In this document: in pieces, positions 27,954 to 35,375 of the stretch
How positions within the stretch are numbered: the first letter of the stretch is position 1
How the letters are laid out: every line of letters begins with the position of its first letter
From: Methylomarinum sp965277025
GTDB taxonomy: Bacteria > Pseudomonadota > Gammaproteobacteria > Methylococcales > Methylomonadaceae
Length of the DNA: 64,000 nt
Reading direction: 5' to 3'
Assembly: GCA_965277025.1 (NCBI GenBank)
Contig: OZ255706.1
Location: forward strand, 2,790,001-2,854,000
Notes under the pieces: generated by a model
Database searches by the model: none
Told to the model about the DNA's origin: nothing
The model's input: only the letters and a program-made list of their open reading frames with translations
Position numbers and translations under genes: made by a program

Positions 27954-29422
27954 ATGATTGAAGGCATTATCAAAGCTTCTTTAAAAGACCGGTTTATGGT
28001 GTTGATGGCGACTGTCATTATCATCTTGATCGGTTTATGGAGCTATAAAAATACCCCTTTAGACGCCATTCCGGATTTATCCGATGTTCAGGTTATTGTG
28101 TTTACCGAATACCCAGGACAGGCGCCACAAATGGTTGAGGATCAGGTCACTTATCCATTGACCACAGCAATGCTGGCAGTGCCCAAGGCCAAAGTGGTAC
28201 GGGGCTACTCATTTTTTGGCTTGTCATTTGTCTATATCATTTTTGAAGATGGCACCGATATGTATTGGGCGCGTTCCAGGGTTCTGGAGTATCTCAATTA
28301 TGTCAGTGGACGATTGCCGGAAGGAGTCAGTCCGGCGTTAGGACCCGATGCGACCGGTGTAGGCTGGGTTTATGAATATGCGTTGGTGGACAGAACCGGC
28401 AAGCATGATTTATCCCAATTACGTTCGTTACAGGACTGGTATTTGCGTTATCCGTTACAAACCGTGCCAGGTGTTTCAGAAGTTGCATCGATTGGTGGTT
28501 ATGTCAAACAGTATCAGGTTGAAGTCGATCCAAATGTATTGGAGGCCTATCACATACCGCTAAGCAAGGTTATCAAAGCGATAAAAGAATCTAACAAGGA
28601 TGTTGGTGGACGCTTGATAGAAATGGCTGAAACCGAATATATAGTGCGTGGCCTGGGTTATATCAGATCCATTGCCGATTTAAAAACCATACCGGTTGGC
28701 GTCGATCAAAACGGCACTCCCATTCGGTTGCAGGATGTCGCCCATATTCATTTAGGCCCTGAGTTACGGCGTGGATTGGCGGAACTCAATGGCGAAGGCG
28801 AAGTGGTTGGCGGTGTAGTGATTATGCGCTTTGGCGAAAATGCGCTGGCGACGATACAAGGGGTGAGGAAGAAACTGGAAGAATTGAGACAAGGACTACC
28901 GGAAGGCGTCGAAATTATTCCAGTCTATGACCGGGGAGATTTGATCGAACGCGCGGTCGATAGCCTCAACACTTCATTGATACAAGAACTGGGCATATTG
29001 ATGGCGTTTATTGTGATGAAATGGCAAGGGCTGAACGCCAATATCATGTCATTGGGAGGAATTGCCATTACCATTGGCACCATGGTCGATGGCGCTATCG
29101 TCATGGTGGAAAATGCGCATAAACACTTGGCAAATGCTTTGGAAAAGAAAGGTTCCCCGTTAACTGTCGACGAACATTGGCAGGCCATTAAAGAATCATC
29201 CTTGGAGGTTGGTCCTGCGTTGTTTTTTTCCCTGCTGGTGATTACCGTATCTTTTCTGCCAATCTTTACCATGCAGGCGCAGGAAGGGCGATTGTTCAGT
29301 CCACTGGCTTTTACCGCAACCTATTCAATGGCTGCGGCTGCAATTCTGGCGGTGACATTAGTGCCCGTGATGATGGGTTATTTGCTGGGGGGAAAGATTA
29401 TTTCGGAACATCAAAATCCGAT
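27954..29422 (+). pseudogene. cusA: CusA-type RND efflux pump, truncated with an internal in-frame deletion
   Basis: Inner-membrane proton-driven metal pump, here only the first half (about 490 of roughly 1040 residues). It starts MIEGIIKASLKDRFMVLMAT with TM1, then porter domain blocks (TPLDAIPDLSDVQVIVFTEY, TDMYWARSRVLEYLNYVSGR), and later IMSLGGIAITIGTMVDGAIV. After SLNTSLIQEL the text jumps to GILMAFIVMKWQGLNANIM, so about 25-30 residues including TM2 are missing without a frameshift (near 28991). The gene stops where an IS21 right end begins (29423). Non-functional. Confidence 0.88.
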
Positions 29423-29510
29423 TGTCAATGGCCAAAATAACTGAGCCAGTTTCGGCCATTAAAAGGGCGCCACTTTTCAGGTAAAAAATCAGTTATTCAG
29501 TTTGGATCTC
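29423..29510 (-). mobile_element. IS21 right-end fragment in cusA
   Basis: 88 bp matching, in reverse, the right end of the IS21 element at 33113-33200 (terminal TGTCAATGGCC; last istB codons SKLNN). It is cut by ISb copy 3. It shows that an IS21 had inserted in cusA, independently of the yjgR copy. Confidence 0.88.
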
Positions 29511-30732
29511 CTCTGTACATGACAAAAATTAGCTTATGACAATTGAGCCTCATGTATTCCAGTGACAAAAGGTATGGGTTGCAAAAGAGCAATCACTTTT
29601 CTAATCATCCTTTTTGATTGAGATAAGACATTAAACAACGTTGAGCGGATACAATCTAATCCATATCGAAACAGGCTTTGCGCGAGCCGCTGATGTGTTT
29701 TGGTTTTTATTGGTAACTCGCAATCATGTTTCCATTCGCCTGCTTTATGTGACCAACAGAAAGCAATAACGGGAAGTACTAACAATTTTTTGATCCGAAG
29801 ATAACCGACTACACGCGTTTCCTCAAGTTTGAATCCCCGTTCTTTTAAACAGCCAAAAAGCGTTTTGATATCCCAACGCAAGCCATAAATTTTAATCGCA
29901 TCAGGGTTCAAATGCTGACAGACGATGATTAATAACTCACCATCACTCAGCCGTAACCCACTGAGATAAATTGAACAATTTCCCAAATAGCGCGCTGTTG
30001 AGAGGTGTCGTGTGCTACCCGGCTTAAGCCCATAAAACAAACGCTCTACGCGTATTCGCTGGCCTTGGGCATTGGTTGTCCTGGCGTTGTTGCGAATACG
30101 GATATAAAAGGGAATCTCTTGCTCAAACAACCAGCCCATCCATTCGTCTCCAATAAACTCCCGATCAGCCAAAAGACCTTTGATGTGATGTCGGCCAAAC
30201 TGCGCAATAAAGCGTTTCATCAGCGCTATACGTTCCTTCGTATTAGAGTTGCCCCGCTTGTTTAAAGGCAACCAATACACAGGAATGGCGGCACCCCGAT
30301 AAACCACGGCAAGCACCAGCAGATTAATATTGGTTTTACCCCACTTCCAATTCGTCCTGTCTAACGTCAGATAGTAATCCTGATCAGTGAAACCAAACAG
30401 TTTCATGATGAAATGAGCGACTTCATTGTAATCCAGCCAATGGTCACTGAAAAATCGTTGCATCCGTCGATATCGTGAGGAAATTTTTGCCCGACTGGGA
30501 AAGAATACGGCGAGCTGGGCCAGATTGACCGTGCTAACTGCCATCAAAGCAATTAACATACCCACAAAACAAACGATTCTTGCCTTGTTCCATTGAAAGT
30601 GCTCAGTTAATATGACGGTCAGCTCGTTGATTTGTAATGTCCCGTTATTCATATTCGCTAAAACAAAATGTGGTATTTAATTACATTTCAACGAGCTACG
30701 CTAGCTTTTAATATTTTTTGTCATGTACAGAG
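29511..30732 (-). mobile_element. ISb copy 3 (IS4 family), full length
   Basis: 1222 bp with CTCTGTACATGAC ends. The left flank is the IS21 fragment. The right flank is TATCAAGGC (30733-30741), the partner of the duplication left of ISb copy 2. Confidence 0.92.
29534..30652 (-). CDS. IS4-family transposase, ISb copy 3 (catalytic Glu changed to Lys)
   Basis: A full-length 372-aa frame, but the signature reads YGLRWDIKTLFGCLKERGF where copies 2 and 4 have RWEIETLF or RWDIETLF. The E of the Y-(2)-R-(3)-E-(6)-K signature is K, so catalysis should be lost. Both Asp residues (LTLDRTNW, LLADREFIG) remain. The element could still be moved in trans by copy 2. Confidence 0.9.
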   Translation of the reverse strand: MNNGTLQINELTVILTEHFQWNKARIVCFVGMLIALMAVSTVNLAQLAVFFPSRAKISSRYRRMQRFFSDHWLDYNEVAHFIMKLFGFTDQDYYLTLDRTNWKWGKTNINLLVLAVVYRGAAIPVYWLPLNKRGNSNTKERIALMKRFIAQFGRHHIKGLLADREFIGDEWMGWLFEQEIPFYIRIRNNARTTNAQGQRIRVERLFYGLKPGSTRHLSTARYLGNCSIYLSGLRLSDGELLIIVCQHLNPDAIKIYGLRWDIKTLFGCLKERGFKLEETRVVGYLRIKKLLVLPVIAFCWSHKAGEWKHDCELPIKTKTHQRLAQSLFRYGLDCIRSTLFNVLSQSKRMIRKVIALLQPIPFVTGIHEAQLS

Positions 30733-30741
30733 TATCAAGGC

Positions 30742-30787
30742 TATTCGGCAGGCTTTTGCTGAATTGCAACAATTCAAGACCGCGTAA
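30742..30787 (+). pseudogene. ISc transposase, displaced C-terminus
   Basis: Encodes IRQAFAELQQFKTA and a TAA. This is the natural end of the ISc transposase after KAKLYIKA at 22393, and it is followed by the ISc right terminal repeat (30781-30794). Confidence 0.9.
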
Positions 30788-30812
30788 CATCAGTTATTGA
30801 AATAAATCTGAG

Positions 30813-30840
30813 GGACTCCCTGAATTTTTTCAGGGAGTCC
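30813..30840 (+). promoter_or_regulatory. Hairpin abutting the istA start codon
   Basis: GGACTCCCTGAA / TTCAGGGAGTCC forms a perfect 12-bp stem with a TTTT loop and ends one base before the GTG start of istA. In an mRNA entering from outside, it would cover the ribosome-binding region. That is a known way for IS elements to limit transposase made by read-through. Confidence 0.65.
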
Positions 30841-30841
30841 T

Positions 30842-32407
30842 GTGAAGGAGTGGAACGTGATTCATCAAATCAAAGCGTTATACAACGAAGGCAATGGCTT
30901 ATCGATGCGCAAGATTGCCAGACAACCGGGTATTTCCCGGCATACAGTCTCGAAGTACCTGAAACTGACAGAGGCTGAAATTACGGCCTTACAGGCAACC
31001 ACAGAGCGTGGTAAGAAACTGGATGACTACCGTGAGTATATTATCCATCTGCTGCAGACCTGGCCGGGCTTGTCGGCGGTCAAGGTGCTGCGCAAATTGA
31101 AAGCCAAAGAGGAGATGCTGGCGGTTTCCGACCGTTCGGTACGCCGCTACATTCAAGCGTTGAAGCAGGAAATCAGCGTCAAGCAGCAGCGCTATTATGA
31201 ACCGGTACTGGACATGGTGCCGGGCGAACAGTGTCAGGTCGATGGCGGCGAGTTGCGTGGTGTCATGATTGGCGGTGTGGAAACTACAGTGTATTTCATG
31301 GTGTTTGTGCTGTCTTATTCGCGACTGATGTATGTATCTGTATCCGACCGGCCCATTGATACGGAAACTCTGATTCAGCAGCACGATGCGGCATTTCGCT
31401 ATTTCGGCGGCATGCCAGCTGAATGTGTTTATGATCAAACCAAACTGGTGGTGATCAGTGAAGTGTTTCGGGAGCTGACACTCAATCAACGTTTTCATCA
31501 GTACGCCACAGCGGCCGGCTTCCATATCCGTGCCTGCGAAGGCTATGACCCGGAAAGTAAAGGCAAGGTTGAAGCCGGGGTCAAATACGTCAGGCAAAAC
31601 GGTCTCTATGGGGAAACCTTTACGGACTGGTCTGGGCTGGAAAGGTATCTGTCCGACTGGCTGGACACGATTGCCAACCAGCGTGTTCATGGCAGCACCG
31701 GTCAACAGCCGGCCATGCACTATCGAAACGAAGAACAGGACAGGATGCTGCCGTACCTGACACCGTCTTGCGTCAGCGAGAATCCAGCGCAGGCCAGGGT
31801 CACCCGCAAAGTGGATAAAACTGGCCTGATAGCCTGGCAGGGAAACAAATACTCAGTGCCCATGGCTTATCAAAGGGCGCAGGTGGCGGTAAAAGTCGAA
31901 CACGGTCAATTACGGATCGCTGACCTCTCGACCGGCCAGAAGATTGCCGAACATACCCTGCGCCTGGAAAAAGGCCAGATCATCAAGAACACCGATCATT
32001 ATCGTGATAAAGGTCAATATATCCAGCAACTGGAACAGGACATCCAGGAACTGCCGGGAAAAGGGGCTGACGCCAGTCAGGCATTGTGTGCATTACTGAA
32101 AGCCACCTCGCCGAAAATCGACAAAGACCAGTTACCGGGCGTCAAACAGATCCTCAAGCAATGGACGTCACAATACGGCCCGGTGAGCGATGAAGTACTG
32201 ATGCGTATCCTGGATCGAACACAGCTCACCGCAACAGGCTTCAAGGATTGTCTGGACGCCTGGCAACACCACCCAGCGCGAAGTACCCATGAGAAGGCCA
32301 CTGCACAGATAACAACTACGCGCCAGAAAGCGCCCACCCAACTGGAACGCTATCGCGTCCTGAATGGCCAGTCGACTGGTCAGGAGGTGAGCCATGTCAT
32401 CCATTGA
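30842..32407 (+). CDS. istA: IS21-family transposase IstA
   Basis: A 521-aa transposase. N-terminal helix-turn-helix (LSMRKIARQPGISRHTVSKYL), integrase-type catalytic core beginning GEQCQVDGGELRGVMIG with YDQTKLVV and ESKGKVEAGVKYVRQNG supplying the D-D-E residues, then the C-terminal DNA-binding half. The start is GTG directly after a stable hairpin. It overlaps istB by 14 nt, the usual coupling in the family. No lesion is visible. Confidence 0.93.
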   Translation: MKEWNVIHQIKALYNEGNGLSMRKIARQPGISRHTVSKYLKLTEAEITALQATTERGKKLDDYREYIIHLLQTWPGLSAVKVLRKLKAKEEMLAVSDRSVRRYIQALKQEISVKQQRYYEPVLDMVPGEQCQVDGGELRGVMIGGVETTVYFMVFVLSYSRLMYVSVSDRPIDTETLIQQHDAAFRYFGGMPAECVYDQTKLVVISEVFRELTLNQRFHQYATAAGFHIRACEGYDPESKGKVEAGVKYVRQNGLYGETFTDWSGLERYLSDWLDTIANQRVHGSTGQQPAMHYRNEEQDRMLPYLTPSCVSENPAQARVTRKVDKTGLIAWQGNKYSVPMAYQRAQVAVKVEHGQLRIADLSTGQKIAEHTLRLEKGQIIKNTDHYRDKGQYIQQLEQDIQELPGKGADASQALCALLKATSPKIDKDQLPGVKQILKQWTSQYGPVSDEVLMRILDRTQLTATGFKDCLDAWQHHPARSTHEKATAQITTTRQKAPTQLERYRVLNGQSTGQEVSHVIH

Positions 32408-33134
32408 CAGCGTTGCCGGAAAATACCGCAGTCTGTGCCTGTCGGGCATTGCCGAACAACTGGTCACCCTGCTCAGTCAGGCAGAAGCCAACGAAAGCTC
32501 CTGCCTGCACTTTGCCGAAAGCCTGGTGGACTTGGAGCGACAACAGCGCAACCAAAAACGCATCGAGCAAAACCGCAAACGCGCCGGATTTCCCGTGCAA
32601 AAAAGCCTGGATGAGTTCGACTACCGCGTGCAGACCACCATCAGCAAACGGGAAATCAACAGCCTGCTGGACTTTGGTTTCATCGACAACCGCGAAAACA
32701 TCGTCTTCATTGGCCCGCCCGGGGTCGGTAAAACCCACCTGTCCATCGGCATCGGCCTGAAGGCGATTGAGGCCGGCTACAAGGTCAGCTTCAATACCGC
32801 GCCGGGACTGATTGAAATGCTGGAGATTGCCGAACTCAAAGGTGAGCTGAAAAAGAAAATTAATCAGCTGGCCAAGTTCGATGTCTTGATCATCGATGAA
32901 CCGGGCTATTTACCGTTGAACAAACAAGGGATGCACAACCTGTTTCAACTGATTAACACGCTGTATGAATACCGCTCGATCATTCTGACCACCAACAAGG
33001 AATTCACCAACTGGGGAGAATTTTTCATCGATGACAATATCGCCGTGCCGATTGTCGACCGACTCATTCATCATTCACACATTTTTATGCTGGGCGGGGA
33101 AAGCTATCGACTGAGATCCAAACTGAATAGCTGA
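32394..33134 (+). CDS. istB: IS21-family helper ATPase IstB
   Basis: A 246-aa AAA+ ATPase that selects target DNA and activates IstA. Walker A is GPPGVGKTHLSIGIG (near residue 105) and Walker B is FDVLIIDEPGYLPL; sensor-like ILTTNKEFTNWGEFF follows. The start overlaps the istA end. Intact, so the IS21 element in yjgR has both proteins, although its left end is separated by 9.5 kb of nested DNA. Confidence 0.94.
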   Translation: MSSIDSVAGKYRSLCLSGIAEQLVTLLSQAEANESSCLHFAESLVDLERQQRNQKRIEQNRKRAGFPVQKSLDEFDYRVQTTISKREINSLLDFGFIDNRENIVFIGPPGVGKTHLSIGIGLKAIEAGYKVSFNTAPGLIEMLEIAELKGELKKKINQLAKFDVLIIDEPGYLPLNKQGMHNLFQLINTLYEYRSIILTTNKEFTNWGEFFIDDNIAVPIVDRLIHHSHIFMLGGESYRLRSKLNS

Positions 33135-33200
33135 TTTTTTACCTGAAAAGTGGCGCACTTTTAATGGCCGAAACTGGCTCAGTTATTTTGGCTATTGACA

Positions 33201-33608
33201 GCAGCTGTATAAAATGCCAGACTGTGTATCATTCAATTCCAATAAATGACTCAACAGTAAGGATCCCATATCCGATATTGTGGTTCGAATAGGATGACCT
33301 TGTGCGGCGAACACATCCCAAAAAATCGTTGGATTACCACGAAACTGGAAATTTTTTATATCAATTTTATTGATGCGTTCAGTGATTTTATCGTGTGGTT
33401 TGCCTGGACTGGCGATTCCCGACAAATCGCCTTTCATATCGGCCAGAAACACCGGAACACCCAAACGAGAGAAGCCTTCGGCCAGGATTTGTAGCGTAAT
33501 TGTCTTACCTGTTCCAGTTGCGCCTGAAATCATGCCATGTCGATTACCCATAGCGGCATCCATTAGAATTTGTCTTTCCCCATTGCCGCCTAACAAAATT
33601 TACTGCAT
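33201..33608 (-). pseudogene. yjgR: YjgR/DUF853 HerA-like ATPase, N-terminal part
   Basis: The front of the split ATPase gene. Walker A NRHGMISGATGTGKTITLQI is followed by VPVFLADMKGDLSGIA, TIFWDVFAAQGHPIRTTISD and LNDTQSGILYSC, where IS21 enters. The natural ATG at 33606-33608 has an AAAGGA site upstream, but its third codon is TAA (33600-33602). M-Q-stop-I-L-L-G-G-N would read M-Q-K-I-L-L-G-G-N with one base change. Together with the IS21 nest and the frameshift near 21110, that makes three separate lesions. Confidence 0.9.
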
Positions 33609-33659
33609 AGTATATTCCTTTGATTGACTCAGCTAAGCGCTGAACAGTTATATTATTTC

Positions 33660-34127
33660 ATGCAAAAACTATTAGAAAATCAACCCGCCCCCGAATTTGA
33701 ACGACAAGGAAGTAACGGCAAAACCCATCGTCTGAAAGATTATCGAGGAAAATGGGTCATCTTGTATTTCTATCCAAAAGACAATACCCCTGGCTGTACT
33801 ATGGAGTCCTGTCGTTTACGGGATAATTTTAACGAAATTCGTCGCTTAAATGGCGTTATTTTGGGAATTAACACCGATTCTCCACAAAGCCATCAACTGT
33901 TTATCGAAAAACACCAGCTTCCCTTTACCTTACTCAGCGACAGCAATGGCGAAATCAGCCGCCAATATGGTTGCCTGTTCAAACTGGGACCGATCAAGTT
34001 CTGTAAACGCCATTCATTTATCATCGACCCGGAAGGAAACCTAGCAAAAATTTATCGCCAGGTTTCACCAGCAAAACATGCTGATGAGATTATTGCATTT
34101 TTACAACATGCCAACAGAAAAAGCTGA
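33660..34127 (+). CDS. bcp: Thioredoxin-dependent peroxiredoxin, BCP/PrxQ type
   Basis: A 155-aa atypical peroxiredoxin that reduces hydroperoxides. The active-site stretch DNTPGCTMESCRLRDNF has the peroxidatic Cys and a resolving Cys five residues later, as in E. coli BCP. Thioredoxin-fold blocks WVILYFYPKD, GVILGINTDSPQSHQLFIEK and RHSFIIDPEGNLAKIY follow. I prefer ATG 33660 (MQKLLENQPAPEFE) over an in-frame TTG 36 nt upstream. Divergent from yjgR. Confidence 0.93.
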   Translation: MQKLLENQPAPEFERQGSNGKTHRLKDYRGKWVILYFYPKDNTPGCTMESCRLRDNFNEIRRLNGVILGINTDSPQSHQLFIEKHQLPFTLLSDSNGEISRQYGCLFKLGPIKFCKRHSFIIDPEGNLAKIYRQVSPAKHADEIIAFLQHANRKS

Positions 34128-34139
34128 GTACTGGATTTA

Positions 34140-34757
34140 TTATTTTCGGGCAATTCCATTCCAGGCCAGCAACCAGGCCTGAGATTGATAGCTATCGGCT
34201 TTCTTATCCAGATCTCCGGTCAGAACCATTTCCAGGGTTTGATTGATGATGCCAAAAAAACAGGCATACGCCATCAATGGATCCAGAGAACGAATCTCGC
34301 CCTCCTTGATTCCATTCTGCAAAATCCGTTTGATCTTATTGAAAGGTGCGGTATTTAGCAACGAGGCATGCTCAGGTAAAAACTCATCAACCTTGATGCG
34401 TAACAAAAAAGTCATGACTTCGGGGGCATCATCGGTCAGTTTGAATAACAAGTCGACAATTTCACGCAATTGTTCTGAACTTTTGCGGTTTCTGCGTCGA
34501 ATATCATCAATTGAAATACTCAGACTATCGAGAATATTATCAAACAATGCCTCGGCAATGGATTGCTTGGTTTTGAAATGCTGATAAATACCACTCGTGG
34601 TTTTCAACCCGCAAGCTTCTTTGATATCGGTAAGAGAGGTATTGAAATAGCCTTTTTGGGCGAACAGTTTAAGCGCGACCAATAACACATCATCCCGGGT
34701 TACTGTTTTGTTATTTTTGTTTTGTTCTGTCTGTTCCATTTTGTTCTGTCTGTTCAT
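34140..34757 (-). CDS. TetR/AcrR-family transcriptional regulator
   Basis: 205 aa. N-terminal helix-turn-helix: VALKLFAQKGYFNTSLTDIKEACGLKTTSGIYQHFKTKQSIAEALF (split here as VALKLFAQKGYFNTS and GLKTTSGIYQHFKTKQS). The C-terminal half is an all-helical ligand domain, with no recognised ligand. A second ATG six codons in is an alternative start. It converges on bcp and is followed at 12 bp by the bcp stop. Its target is not evident; it could be itself. Confidence 0.9.
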   Translation of the reverse strand: MNRQNKMEQTEQNKNNKTVTRDDVLLVALKLFAQKGYFNTSLTDIKEACGLKTTSGIYQHFKTKQSIAEALFDNILDSLSISIDDIRRRNRKSSEQLREIVDLLFKLTDDAPEVMTFLLRIKVDEFLPEHASLLNTAPFNKIKRILQNGIKEGEIRSLDPLMAYACFFGIINQTLEMVLTGDLDKKADSYQSQAWLLAWNGIARK

Positions 34758-34813
34758 TCGTCACATTGTCCACAGACGAATTTTTCTAAAGTGAGGGAAT
34801 CAAATACGATGTT

Positions 34814-35374
34814 TTATTCTCTGAAAGTGGAAACCGCAGCGACCAGATAATTGATCATTGACCACAAGGTTAAAATTGCCGAAATATAAAGCAATACATA
34901 GCCAATGTTTCTGACCGGTAAATCAAACAGATCTTCTCTATATAATAGAAAAGTAATCGATGTCATTTGAGCGGTAGTTTTCCACTTGCCGAGTTGTGAG
35001 ACTTTAACCTTTGCCCGTTGACCGATTTCGGCCATCCATTCTCTGAGTGACGCGATGGTGATTTCTCTGCCGATGATGACAGCGGCGGGAAGGGCGAGAT
35101 AAGGCGAAGCTTCCGCCTGAACCAGTAGTACTAAAACAAAAGAAACCATCAGTTTATCAGCGACCGGATCAAGAAATGCGCCGAAAGCGGTTTCCAATTG
35201 CATTTTTCTGGCCAAGTACCCATCCAGCCAGTCAGTAATCCCCGCCACAAGAAAAATGGCTGCACAGGCAACATTGGAGTATTCCCAGGGAATATAAAAA
35301 ATAACCGCTAACAATGGAATCAATAAAATTCTTAAAAATGTTAGCCAAGTGGGTAAATTAAATTCTTGTTGCAT
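34814..35374 (-). CDS. pgsA: CDP-diacylglycerol--glycerol-3-phosphate 3-phosphatidyltransferase
   Basis: Makes phosphatidylglycerol phosphate in the inner membrane. 186 aa, several transmembrane helices. The CDP-alcohol phosphatidyltransferase signature is complete: DWLDGYLARKMQLETAFGAF then LDPVADK. The ATG at 35374 (MQQEFNLPTWLTFLRILLIP) lies one base after the uvrC stop. A longer upstream frame would overlap uvrC by 200 bp and is not credible. uvrC-pgsA is a classic gammaproteobacterial pair. Confidence 0.95.
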   Translation of the reverse strand: MQQEFNLPTWLTFLRILLIPLLAVIFYIPWEYSNVACAAIFLVAGITDWLDGYLARKMQLETAFGAFLDPVADKLMVSFVLVLLVQAEASPYLALPAAVIIGREITIASLREWMAEIGQRAKVKVSQLGKWKTTAQMTSITFLLYREDLFDLPVRNIGYVLLYISAILTLWSMINYLVAAVSTFRE

Positions 35375-35375
35375 A

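Larger units (their letters stand above)
25350..27961 (+). pseudogene. cusB: CusB-type copper/silver efflux periplasmic adaptor, interrupted by ISa
   Basis: Membrane-fusion protein of a heavy-metal RND pump. An N-terminal anchor (SLIIGITMLLLGFGLGSWLD) is followed by two tandem heavy-metal-binding domains (FYRNPMNP...SPVPAKDSMGMDYVPVY, repeated), then barrel-sandwich and beta-barrel parts (ADLHKVWVYADIYEYELPWV, HVGYIYPYAEAKTRTIKVR). ISa copy B splits it after WVKKNTELLS. Removing ISa and one TTAAG restores ELLSIYSPQLVTTQQEY. A His/Met-rich tail (SMDHDAMKQGEMKHD) fits metal binding. Its stop overlaps the cusA ATG by 8 nt. Confidence 0.9.
21341..30794 (+). mobile_element. ISc element in the IS21 left end, interrupted by ISb plus cassette
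   Basis: The terminal repeats ACTGATGTTACGCG and CGCGTAACATCAGT match perfectly. The 5-bp target duplication TATTG (21336-21340 and 30795-30799) is intact. Without the inserted DNA (22394-30741) ISc is about 1.1 kb. It is of the same general DDE type as ISa. Confidence 0.92.
21269..33200 (+). mobile_element. IS21-family element in yjgR, itself holding nested elements
   Basis: The ends TGTTAATGGCCAAT (21269) and its right counterpart GGCTATTGACA (to 33200) are multi-repeat IS21-type termini. The target duplication is GCAGC. The native element is 21269-21340 plus 30800-33200 (about 2.5 kb, istA and istB at the right). The 9.5 kb between is an ISc insertion with further DNA inside it. Confidence 0.9.

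Noticed and set aside
22394..30732. Simple composite transposon that transposed as a unit
   Set aside because: A unit insertion would leave TATCAAGGC outside both ISb copies, which is seen, so this cannot be fully excluded. However, the target lies in ISc and the donor flanks are cut IS66 and IS21, so recombination of a circle into a resident ISb is at least as likely.
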